Origin: Zingiber officinale
Lineage: Eukaryota > Streptophyta > Magnoliopsida > Zingiberales > Zingiberaceae
Length of the DNA stretch: 64,000 nt
Direction: 5' to 3'
Assembly (NCBI RefSeq): GCF_018446385.1
Contig: NC_056001.1
Coordinates: forward strand, 108,478,436 to 108,542,435
The position numbers and the translations under genes are program-made. Below the pieces are notes generated by a model. That model ran no database searches, was not told the DNA's origin, and saw only the letters and a list, made by a program, of their open reading frames with translations. Shown piece after piece: positions 22,802-31,717 of this stretch (the stretch's first letter is position 1; each line of letters opens with the position of its first letter).

Positions 22802-24015
22802 TGTTGGATCGAGAAGCGCTAGAGGGGGGGTGAATAGCGCTCGTGGCTATTTCGTTCGATTAGCGGAATCGTAAAACTATCGGAGTTGTAAAACACGCAG
22901 CGGAATAGATAAAAGAAACAATACAAAGACACAGGTCGATTTTACTTCGTTCGGAGCCTAAGGCGACTCCTACTCGAAGACCCGCGATCCTTGATCGCTT
23001 TCCGTGGGCAACAACTATAAGCTCGTTAAAAGATTACAATTATGAGTACAAAAAGCTATAAGTACTATACCGACAACAAGAAATGCTAAATCTGAAGCTT
23101 CGGGTCGTCGGGCACTTGTAGCAGCACTTCGGAACGTCTTTTGGAGCAGCACGTTGATGAAAGATCACTTGGAATTCGTTGGAATGAAGTGCTGGTCGAA
23201 ACCCCCTTATAAAGGGTGTTCAAGGCGCCTTGAAGGCTGTTCAAGGCGCCTCCATGCTGCCTGGTCTTCCGCGTGGATCAAAACTGACCTGGTCGAATTT
23301 CATCCATTCAAGGCGCCTTATATCCCTCTCAAGGCGCCTCCCAAGGCGCCTTCTGCCTGCTTCAAGGCGCCTCCAGTGGTGCTTCGAAGCCAGCTCAGCT
23401 TTTGCACCCGAGGCGCCTCCAAGCTCCATGGAGGCGCCTCGGACACTGTTCATCCGAGGCTTTAGGTTGCTCCTTTGCACCTGCAAGATACGTTAGTCCC
23501 AAACACTATCCTGCAACACAAAGTTAGCACAATAAACATGATAAATGAAGTATAGACAGTCTCCGGACTGTCCGAGTCTGACTGGATTTCAAACGGAAAC
23601 CCTAGGTCGAAGCGACGCCTATTCCCCAGGGAGAGCATCCTCACCTACTCCACTCGGAGATTTACCTGTGCCAGTCGATCCTCCGGATCGACTGGACTTT
23701 TCGCCTTGGGTCTGCTGGACATCCGCTTCCCAGGCTAGTCTAGTCTTTCACAGTTCGCGACACCGGGACTTTTCACCTAGGGTTACCACCCCTAGGACTT
23801 TTGCATGACATCGACACGCCAAGACTTTCCGCATAGGGTTACCACCCCCTATGACCTAGGGTTACCGCCCCCTAGGGTTTTCCCTTTGCCTAACCGCAGC
23901 TAGGACTTTCCTGAAATCCTCAAGTAGACTTGTTAGACTACAAAACATCTTAACTTTGAATTCTTTGCCGTTATCAAAACACGAGTTCGATCGTCGGATG
24001 CTTCCCGCACCAACA
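22802..24015 (-). repeat. 5' LTR of the SIRE element
   Basis: 1214 bp on the minus strand, starting TGTTGGTGCGGG at 24015 and ending GATCCAACA at 22802. It holds eight GGCGCC palindromes at 23221-23445 and a TATA-like CTTTATAAG (minus) at 23214-23206. Open frames at 23154-23808 come from these repeats and are not genes. Confidence 0.9.
23206..23214 (-). promoter_or_regulatory. LTR TATA box (SIRE)
   Basis: CTTTATAAG on the minus strand, about 400 bp before the LTR end and 655 bp before the gag ATG. Confidence 0.45.
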
Positions 24016-24667
24016 TCCTCTGAGCCTTGCGAGCTTCCACCTTGACCATGTCGATGTAACATCGTCGAGAAACCCTCTGCTCCCCTCGAACTTCGCCGAC
24101 CTGCTCTCCCACAGGAAACTTGATCTTCTGGTGGAAGGTGGAGACGGCAGCCCGGAACTCATGCAGGGCTGGTCGGCCTAATATGACATTATAAGAGGAG
24201 GGCGAGTCCACCACGTTAAAGGTACTTCTCCTGGTCCTCACTAGTGGCTCACTTCCCAAGGATATGACCTACTTGATTTGGCCTATAGGTCTTACCTCGT
24301 TACCGGTAAAACCATATAAAGAAGTGGTTACCGGCTGGAGCTCGCTGGCATCGATTTGCATTTCTTCAAAAGCAGATTTGAACAGTACGTTGACAGAACT
24401 GCCGGTGTCAACGAAAACTCTAGCCACGTGGCTGTTGGCAATAACAGCCTTGATGATGAGGGCATCATCATGGGGCAGCTCCAACCCTTCTAGATCTTGT
24501 GGTCTGAAGTTGATGACCGGGCCAATAGCTTGCTCTGGGCTGCATCCGACAGCATGGATCTCCAATCGACGCTCATGGGACTTGCGCACCCGGCCTGAGT
24601 CTCCATCGGTGGGTCCTCCAGAGATCATACCGATGTCTCGGATAGCTGCGTTACCCCGATTCTCCAC
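24016..24667 (-). pseudogene. Tat protease region, interrupted by SIRE insertion
   Basis: The aspartic protease core VARVFVDTGSSVNVLF is at about 24430-24380, followed by the conserved stretches SLYGFTGNEVRPIGQIK and SYNVILGRPALHEFRAAVS. An in-frame stop lies at 24269-24271. The reading frame runs into the SIRE LTR just after a basic VEARKAQR segment. The upstream gag frame is in a different phase. Likely product before decay: the protease that processes the Gag-Pol precursor. Confidence 0.85.
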
Positions 24668-24783
24668 CTCGCGGGCTTCTCCTGGCTCCCAGTGTGCCCT
24701 TGCTGCGACATGCTAGGACCTCCCTGCTCTGCTCGGGGTCTGTCGGCTTGCCCCACAGCATTGCATCTTTCCTCCATCATTCT

Positions 24784-26001
24784 CTAGACTTGAGGCGCCA
24801 GCTCTGGAGGTGGCAGGCCTAACTCAGCCGCACGACGGGAGTTTCGCATGAACTGCACACAATCACTAGTGGCGTGAGTGTGCGACCGGTGATAAGTACA
24901 ATAACGTGCTCCCCAAGGGCCAGGCCGGGGAACCTGGACTGCTGCTACACGCAGGACCGACCGAATGTCCTGATCGAGGTGGAAAGTAGGTCTGGCTTCC
25001 CGAGCATGTGGAGGGAGAGTCTGAGCAGGCGGTTGAGGTGCTCTTCTCTCCGATCTGTTAGTAGAGGGAGGCGGTTTATCTGCCTTCCTTCGGGCTGCCT
25101 GTGCTTCCTCTATGTTGATGTAACTGGTCGCTTTCTCTAGCATCTCATCGAAATTCCTTACAGGATTCCTGATGAGGTCTCTAAAGAACTCTCCCTCGAT
25201 CATCCCATGGGAGAAGACGCTCATAAGTATTTTAGATGTGGCCGAGGGAACGTCCTGCGCCACTTGATTAAATCGCTTGATGTAACTTCTTAATGGCTCG
25301 ACGGACCCTTACTTGAGAGCGAACAAGCAATGACCCGTCTTTTGATACCTCCTGCTGCTGGTGAAATGGCGCAGGAACGCAATCTTGAAGTCAGAAAAGA
25401 AGGTAATGGACTCATGCGACAGCCCATCAAACCACTTTTGGGCAGAGCCTGATAGAGTGTTCAGGAACACTCGACATTTAACAGCGTCACTATATTGATG
25501 CAGCAGAGCCGCGTTCTGGAACTTGCGGAGATGGTCTTTAGGATCTTTACTGCTATCGTATTCCCCTATAGAAGGGGGTTGGTACCCTTTGGGTAGCCTC
25601 TCTTCTAAGATTTTGGAAGAAAAAGGCACTTTCTCTTCTGGCTTCGCTCGCCGTTCGTCGCGGAGGACGGTAGCCTTCCCCTTCTTTGAATCCTTAGGCA
25701 ATGAACTTTCAGCCACAGAAACTTGGGGTTGCTCCTTGTTACTGTAGTATCCAGGCTCTGGTTGATAGTAACCCTGACCTGGCTCCTTATAGAAGGCAGG
25801 AGGAAATTCCAGGGGTTGTTTCCTCTTGGACCCCCGGTATGAAGCGTGAGCTGGCTCTTTGGAAACCTCAGGTAACTTTTTTGGTCTAGAGGCAGTAGTT
25901 TGTTGCTTTCCAGAGGCCGCCCGCTTCTTAGCCTCTTTGAAGAGCTCGTACTCTCCAGCGGTCATGGCCACGTTGATGCGACCAGAGTCCTCCATCGTCA
26001 T
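24784..26001 (-). pseudogene. Tat gag (element 1), broken by a stop
   Basis: The ATG at 26001 (MTMEDSGRINVAM) gives a frame with the conserved MTAGEYELFKEAKKRA, a lysine/proline-rich linker and the retrotransposon-gag core (VKCRVFLNTLSGSAQKWFDGL, about 25470). It continues through FRDLIRNPVRNFDEMLEKA and a cysteine/histidine stretch (YCTYHRSHTHATSDC) to 24784. A TAA-type break after CLFALK near 25307 interrupts it. The start was chosen by comparison with the gag at 48119. Expected role: capsid protein. Confidence 0.85.
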
Positions 26002-26370
26002 GTCCCGAATCAGGTAGTTATGTTCCCACAGACGGAATTTGATCTCGTCCGGAAGCTGAGTCGAATGGAGGTCGATCGCGTTGTCGCTAGTGTTGACGGA
26101 AAGTCGCTGCGAAGCCTGGTCGATCTGGCACCCGTCGGAAAAGCTTACACGAGCGGATGACGAGGGGTGATGACGAAGCAAGGGTCCTGCGCACATTCAG
26201 ACGAGCCCACGAGTCGTTAGAGACCAGAAACCAGGGAAAAAGTCCCCGGGTCAGGCCCTCCGATGCTCAAGTTAGGTACTTTTTCCCCAGAAGCACAGAG
26301 AAAGGACGAAAAGTGAAAGACGAGTGTGAAAAGATGAGTGAGTGTACCTCCGTAAGGGATAAAGCTTTCC

Positions 26371-26380
26371 TTTTTATACT
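26371..26380 (-). promoter_or_regulatory. LTR TATA box (Tat element 1)
   Basis: AGTATAAAAA on the minus strand, about 330 bp before the LTR end. The equivalent box of element 2 lies at 48477-48486. Confidence 0.5.
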
Positions 26381-26843
26381 GCACATGATGCTTCTGGAGT
26401 CTGATGGATGTCAGGGAATGTCGAATGTCAGGTTTTGTCTGGCGGTGAATGACACGTAGTGCCCTCCTATAGGTCTAGGAGGGAATCAGAGGGTGGTGAG
26501 CACCAGACTGTTAGCATATTCTCTGACAGACAGTGATTATTCCCTGACAGGTTATTACGATTCCCTGGCTTGCTTGTCGTGTAGTGCATGCTTTGCCCCG
26601 ATCTGTTAACCCCGGACTGGGCTCCTGTGCCTGCCGGCCTCGCTTTGTGGGATGTAGACCTATATTCCTAACCTACGTTTGCCGCTTCATAAATCCAGAT
26701 CTGTACACCAGCCCTGTACTGCATGTCCTGTCTTGTAAACTCCTGACCTGCCTTACCTTGTATCTTGACCTGTATGCCTTGGTTTGGTTCCACTTATCCT
26801 ACATCCCGGCCTGTATGCTTTAGTCTGATTCTGTCTATCGCAA

Positions 26844-27420
26844 CCTGTACGCCTTAATCCGATTCCGTCTATCCCGACCTGTACTCCTTATTCCAATTCT
26901 GTTTGTCCCAACCTGTACGCCTTAGTCCGATTCCGTCTATCCTTACCTGTACTCCTTAGTCCGATTTTGTTTGTCCCAACCTGTACGCTTTAGTCTGATT
27001 CCGTCTATCCCGATCTGTACTTCTTGGTCTGTATTTCCTGACCTGTATATTCTAATTCATAGATCATCTGTGCGTTCCGATTTGTATGCCCCGACCTGCG
27101 ATTCCTGTATCCTTGGCTGACCCATCCCAACCTGTACGCTTTTGTCCATGTGTCCTGTGTTGTAAGGCTATAAGTCTTGACCTGTATCCTTGGCTGGCAC
27201 ATCCCGACTTGTACACTTTTGTCCATGTGTCCTGCGCCGTAAGGCTATAAGTCCTGACCTGTATCCTTGGCTGACACATCTTGACCTGTACGCTTTTATC
27301 CATGTGTCCTGCGCCACAAGGCTATAAGTTCTAACCTATATCCTTGGCTGACACATCCCAACCTGTACGCTTTTGTCCATGTGTCCTGCGTCGCAAGGCT
27401 ATAAATTCCGACCTGAGATC
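26844..27420 (-). repeat. Tandem repeats inside the Tat element 1 LTR
   Basis: CCTGTAC words recur at 26844, 26912 and 26980 (68-bp period). CCTTGGCTG words recur at 27111, 27188, 27265 and 27342 (77-bp period). The short open frames overlapping this block simply translate the repeats. Confidence 0.85.
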
Positions 27421-27785
27421 CTAGCTTGTAATCCTTGGTTTGCATATCCCGACCTGTACACTTTGATCCCTTTATCCTATCCCGCAAGGCTATAAATCCC
27501 AGCCTGGGATCCTGGCCTCCGGGTTCCTACTAGCTATGCAGGCCCAACCCCGGCACGTAACCTGTGCTTGACTTAAACCATCTTATGACCAGGCCTTTTG
27601 AACTCCACGTAGTCTGGTCTTTTGACCTCCCTGTAGGCTAGACTTTTGACCACCACGTAGGCCTGACTTCTGACCGCCACGTGGGCTTGACTTTTGACCG
27701 CCGCGTGAGCTTGACCTTTGACCATCCCATGGGCTTGACTTCCGACCACATCATCTTCCGGACCCTACGATCATGCACCGTATCA

Positions 27786-28953
27786 AATATCATATTAAAA
27801 AATTTTATAAGTCGTTCAATATCTTGTTTTCTTAGGCACTTCCATACCTCCATCGGAATACCATTTGGTCCAACAACTTTTTCATTGTGATTAAAAAGTT
27901 GATGAAAATACCTCTTCTACCACTCTTTTATTTCTCCATCGTTTACTAGTACTCTATTACATTATCTTTAATACATTTTATTTGGATGAGATCTCTTGTC
28001 TTTTTTTCTCTCACTTTAGCTATTCTATAACTATCTCTTTCCCCTTCTTTTGTATCCAATTTTTTGCAGGAACCGACCTTATCAGTTGACCGAATCTAGG
28101 GATTGATCGATTGAATTAGGTTGACTCAGATCATAGATCAGACCAAAGCAGAATTCGGTCAGAAACCTGATCGATTAACCGAACCTTGATGATAGAGTAC
28201 TGAGCGCAAATCAGATCAAGTCGAAGAAAAGAAGGAAACCAGGCTGATCGGTTGACCAAACCGAGGGATCGGTCGACCGAACGATCACTTCATTAATGAT
28301 GTATTAAGTGTGAATCTCGGTAAACAAGGAAAGTTCACTGTTTGGTCTACTGAACAAGGTGATTGGTCGACCGAACCATTAAAGCTCATAATGCGCAAGG
28401 ATCTTCAAAAGTTTTTTTTGGCTTCATTCACTTCTTTCTTGTCTATTATATATTTTTTAAGATTTTCCTTCTTCCTACAAATATATAATTCTTTATAAGC
28501 TATTTATTTTTCCTTCACCTTCTTATATACTTTCTCATTCCACCACCAAGATTCTTTATTTAGTGGTGCATATCTCTTTGACTCACCGAATACATTCTTA
28601 GCTACTATTTTCAACTTTGATATATACCATCCTATTCCATGTCGTATTGGAGTCACCATATATTTTACCTAATACTTGTACTCTTACCTTCTCATTAACT
28701 ATCTTTTGTTTCCAATCCTTTAACTTCCACCATTTAATTTAGGAGGCATATATATTATCTTTCTATTGATATTATGCATGAGATATATATCCAACACTAC
28801 TAACATATGTTGGGTAGTTAAGCTTTCTCCAGTGATGACCTTGCAATCTTTACAAATCTTTCTATCCTTTTTTTCTAACTATAAGAAAGTCAATTTATGA
28901 TTTATTATTCTCACATTTAAACATGACTAAATATTCTTCTCTAATATAAGATC
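27786..28953 (-). mobile_element. RTE-type LINE fragment (EN-RT linker and RT), left piece
   Basis: Minus-strand fragments read as the LINE region after the endonuclease: CKVITGESLTTQHMLVVLD near 28830, WWWNEKVYKKVKEK near 28545, and an RT segment MEVWKCLRKQDIERLIKFF near 27840. Frames are broken by stops and shifts. It is collinear with the endonuclease fragment at 49385-50130; the two were contiguous before Tat element 2 inserted. A foreign block lies at about 28070-28400. Confidence 0.8.
28070..28400. repeat. Unclassified insert in the LINE, rich in GGTCGACCGA palindromes
   Basis: The LINE-like sequence is interrupted here by GC-richer DNA with several GATCGGTTGACC and GGTCGACCGAACC words. 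Edges are approximate and no clear target duplication was found. The words recall the GATCGGTC clusters in the gag-only element, but the segment is not a copy of it. Confidence 0.45.
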
Positions 28954-28958
28954 GTATG
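28954..28958. other. Target-site duplication GTATG, left copy
   Basis: GTATG precedes the LTR edge at 28959 and recurs at 49380-49384. Confidence 0.92.
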
Positions 28959-30169
28959 TGATCCCGTCCGGAGGCTGAGTCGGACGGAGGCTGGTCGAGG
29001 TGTCCCGATTGTTGACGGAAAGTCGTCGGTGATTCGGCTCCCACGGGTGGCTGACGCTGCTACAGGACCCTGCACACACTCAGACAATCTCCCCTCTCAC
29101 GTAAGAGACCGAAACCCAGGGAAAAAGTCCCCGGATCAGGCCCTCCGACGCTCAAGTCAGGTCCTTTTTCCCCAAAAAAAAGCAGAAAGAAGAAGAAGAG
29201 AAAACTAGTTGTGGAAAAAAGTGACGAGGGAGTGTGTGCGCGTACCTGCTTCTGAGGGATTTCTCCCCTTTTATGCGTCCTCCTTTTAGAACCTGCCATC
29301 CTGTCAGAAAACGTTAGGCATCGGGCTTTGTCCTGTAGTCTCGGACACCTGTCGCGCTGCTATTTGCCGTGAAAGCATCTCTCTGTTTTGGAAACTCCGC
29401 CTTCGCATATGGGTTTTGTCTTGTAGCGAGAGACAGCTGGCGGGCTACTATTGGATATGAGGGCATCTTTTTATTTTAGGAACCTTCGCCTTCGCACGTA
29501 TTGTTGGTATGTAATGATTATCCTCGACGGACCGTTGAAATTCTCCGCACCCGCACTACTTGGCTTCTCCGATTCATTGCGACTTGCACTGGCCTTGCTT
29601 CTCCCTATCAGTTCCAACCCCTAAGTGTCACCTGCCAGATGGTCTGACTCTGCTCAGCTTTGCCGATCCCCACCTGCCTCTGCGCTTTGTATTTCCTAGC
29701 CCTCCACCGCAGACCTGTAGATCGAGTTGACTCTGCTCAGCTCTGCCGATCCCGATTTGCTTCCGCCTGGCTCTGCCGATCCCGACTTGCTTCTGCCTGG
29801 CTCTGCCGATCCCGACTTGCTTCCGCCTGGCTCTGTCGATCCTGATTTGCTTCCGCCTGGCTCTGCCGATCCCGACTTGCTTCCGCCTGACTCTGCCGAT
29901 CCCAATTTGCTTCCTCCTGGCTCTGCCGATCCCGATTTGCTTCCGCCTGGCTCTCTCCTCATTCTCCTACATCTTTTCTCACGATCAACAAGTCTGTCTG
30001 ACCCTTGGCTACCCCCTATGCTGAACTCTGACTGCCCCCTCCGTCTGACTTTTCGACCGCCAAGTCGCCATGACTATTGACTGCCACCTCCTCTTGACTT
30101 TTGACCGCCACATGACCTTTGACTCCTCTAATCCTTTCCTCTTGGGCCCTTCCATTACCAACCGTATCA
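28959..30169 (-). repeat. 3' LTR of Tat element 2
   Basis: 1211 bp, the same length as the LTR at 48169-49379. Contains a 30-bp tandem array (29737-29956, about seven units of CTCTGCCGATCCCGATTTGC plus ten bases). Long open frames over the array on both strands are repeat translations only. Confidence 0.95.
29737..29956. repeat. 30-bp tandem array in the LTR
   Basis: About seven head-to-tail 30-bp units with single-base variants. The same array is at 48947-49166 in the other LTR, with a different pattern of variants in corresponding units. Confidence 0.9.
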
Positions 30170-30187
30170 CAAGCCTCCCCCTCAAGT
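30170..30187 (-). other. Polypurine tract of Tat element 2
   Basis: On the minus strand GAGGGGGAGGCTTG immediately precedes the LTR start TGATACGG. Confidence 0.8.
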
Positions 30188-30540
30188 CTAGTCGAAGGAG
30201 GACGACAGTCTGACTGACTAGACCTCCGCACATTTCTGTGACCTCGGCATATCCCTATAATCTCAGCGTATCTCTGGTTATCTACCTCAGCGTATCTCTA
30301 TGACCTCAGCATATCTCTGTGCGCCCTGCTTCCTGCCTCAGGCGTCAACTTTTGTGTCGCGCCGCTTGGGATGCCATGCCTCATTTATTGCGTCGCCAGC
30401 CGCTTGGGGCGTCGCGCCCACGCAGTTGCTTTGACTTAGCTGCTACTCCTCTTTATAAGGAGCCTTAAGGTCGCTTCTCCAGGCTATCCCTTATTTTTTA
30501 CGCTGTCTTACCCGCGTTCCGCCAACCGCTTCTCCACACG
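30188..30540. other. Spacer with short CAGCGTATCTCT repeats and a candidate TATA box
   Basis: Four variants of CTCAGCGTATCTCT lie at about 30240-30325. CTTTATAAGG at 30451-30460 on the plus strand stands 80 bp before the coiled-coil ORF. Nothing else was recognised. Confidence 0.5.
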
Positions 30541-31008
30541 ATGCATTCTCCTCCCTCTTCTCAGGAAGTTGACCAACCACCCTCCCAAACGCTGGTAAAC
30601 GAACTCACCACGCTACTTGTCTCGAGAGAGCGCGAGCTAAATCGCGTGTCTCAGGATCGAGATCGCTAGGTAGCTGCTATGCGTTCCACGGAAGACCAGT
30701 ATCGCCTTGCAAAGTACTGCGTGGATGTGGAGAAAACGAGGAAGGAGCAGTGCCAGGCTAGCCTGCAGCGTCAACTTGGTCTCCAGGAACAGTTGCGTCG
30801 AGAGCATGAAAAGGAGCTCTCCCTCCTCCGTGCGGGCCTCGAGGATAAGCAACGCACTATCACTCAGCAGCAAGCGGTCATCAGATCTTTACGCGCGGAG
30901 CTGGCTCGAGCTGTGAACGCCCCTGACTCTCCCGACAGGTCTTCACGCGGAAGTGCTCATTCCCCAGGGCCAATTCCTTCCCCGAGTCAAAGCTGGTATG
31001 GGGGATAG
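30541..31008 (+). pseudogene. Antisense coiled-coil ORF near the 3' LTR of Tat element 2
   Basis: An ATG at 30541 opens a 156-codon frame broken once by TAG at 30667-30669. The protein is strongly charged, with heptad-like stretches (LVSRERELNRVSQDRDR; QRQLGLQEQLRREHEKELSL; IRSLRAELARA), and ends in a serine/proline-rich tail. It lies opposite to the element's own genes, like the two larger antisense genes, whose third exons are also coiled coils. A TATA-like CTTTATAAGG precedes it. It may be a third antisense gene or the relic of a larger one. No function is assigned. Confidence 0.55.
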
Positions 31009-31437
31009 TTGTCTCAGTGGCTCCTTTGTCATACGGCGTTCCTGCTTGTGGCTTTGGCTGTATCACCTTTTTATTGAACTGTGCTGCGGTGTTTGTACAT
31101 CTGTCTCCTTTCGACATGGTCTTTCCTGCTCAATTTTCATCTAGCAAGTATTTTTTAGGAACTGGTTCGTATGTAAGAGTCAAGAATCGCTTCATGATTC
31201 CTTTTCATGTATGAATTTTAGATAATAAAACCGACATAGTGCTTAAGACTTAAAACTGTAATGAACGCGCAAAACCTGATTTCGTAGTTAATACTGACGC
31301 TCTAGGAGTAGGGTAGATGACGTTCCGCATCCTTTGCCCTGCGTATTTGCTGCATCTTTGAAATTTGCGTAAAGTAAAGCCAGATGTAGCTGACCTGATT
31401 ATGGAAAACGCTCTGCTCAAGGTGAGGCACATCTCTC
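31009..31437. other. Non-coding internal sequence of Tat element 2
   Basis: No gene or repeat was recognised between the coiled-coil ORF and the start of the hairpin array. Confidence 0.5.
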
Positions 31438-31717
31438 AGAAAGGTAGTTAGGCATAGGCACCGAGCTCGCTTATGATTTTCGCAGAGGAGTTGATTTCTG
31501 ATCCCCGCGTGGGGCCGACCTGAAAGGTCGTTGGGCGTGAGGACAGAGCTCACTTTTGTTTCTCGCATGGGAGCCGACCTGAAAGGTCGTTGGGCGTGAG
31601 AGCAGAGCTCACTTATAACTCGCACTGGGGCGAGAGTCTGGGACTACCGACCTAAAAGGTCGTTGGGCGTGAGCACGAGGCTCACTTTTATTTCTCACAT
31701 GGGAGCCGACCTGAAAG
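31438..31717. repeat. 132-bp hairpin-rich tandem array, left part
   Basis: About two units of the array that resumes at 34392. The first unit is diverged. The array is cut after CTGAAAG by the solo LTR. Confidence 0.9.
31713..31717. other. Target-site duplication GAAAG, left copy
   Basis: GAAAG precedes the solo LTR and is repeated at 34392-34396, restoring the array unit when one copy is removed. Confidence 0.93.

Larger units (their letters stand above)
8335..24015 (-). mobile_element. SIRE/Maximus-type Ty1/copia element, truncated at left, carrying a nested element
   Basis: On the minus strand the element reads 5' LTR (24015-22802), primer site, gag, AT-rich spacer, pol, purine tract and the first 146 bp of the 3' LTR (8480-8335). 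The LTR pieces share TGTTGGTGCGGGAAG and differ at about 1 of 146 compared positions. Gag has one CCHC knuckle and a YWVPK motif near its C-terminus. Pol starts with DSGYSRHMTGD and is close to SIRE/Maximus proteins. A complete second element (13544-20237) lies in the gag-pol spacer. The right end joins the protease region of a Tat-type gypsy element. Confidence 0.9.
24016..27785 (-). mobile_element. Tat-type Ty3/gypsy element, 5' part (LTR, gag, protease)
   Basis: On the minus strand a 5' LTR (27785-26040) is followed by a gag pseudogene and a protease region that is cut at 24016 by the SIRE insertion. Protein content parallels the complete element at 28959-49379, including the gag motif MTAGEYELFKEA and the protease core VFVDTGSSVNVLF. 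RT and integrase lie beyond the break and are not in the window. The right end is in an RTE LINE. Confidence 0.88.
26040..27785 (-). repeat. 5' LTR of Tat element 1
   Basis: Minus strand starts TGATACGGTGCATG at 27785 and ends near 26040. The same TGATACGG start is seen in element 2. It contains a 77-bp tandem repeat (about 27111-27420, four units), a 68-bp repeat (26844-27010), a U3 block rich in TTGACC words with a CCACGTGG G-box (27570-27745) and a TATA box at 26371-26380. The right LTR edge joins LINE sequence. Confidence 0.8.

Noticed and set aside
26997..27490. Open frames MDKSVQVGMCQPRIQV... on the minus strand
   Set aside because: Three copies of the 77-bp LTR repeat read in different frames.
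29696..30080. Open frames over the LTR, on both strands, encoding perfect ten-residue repeats such as PGSADPDLLP
   Set aside because: They are translations of a 30-bp LTR array whose length is a multiple of three. The same occurs at 48870-49290 in the other LTR. No start context or conservation supports a protein.
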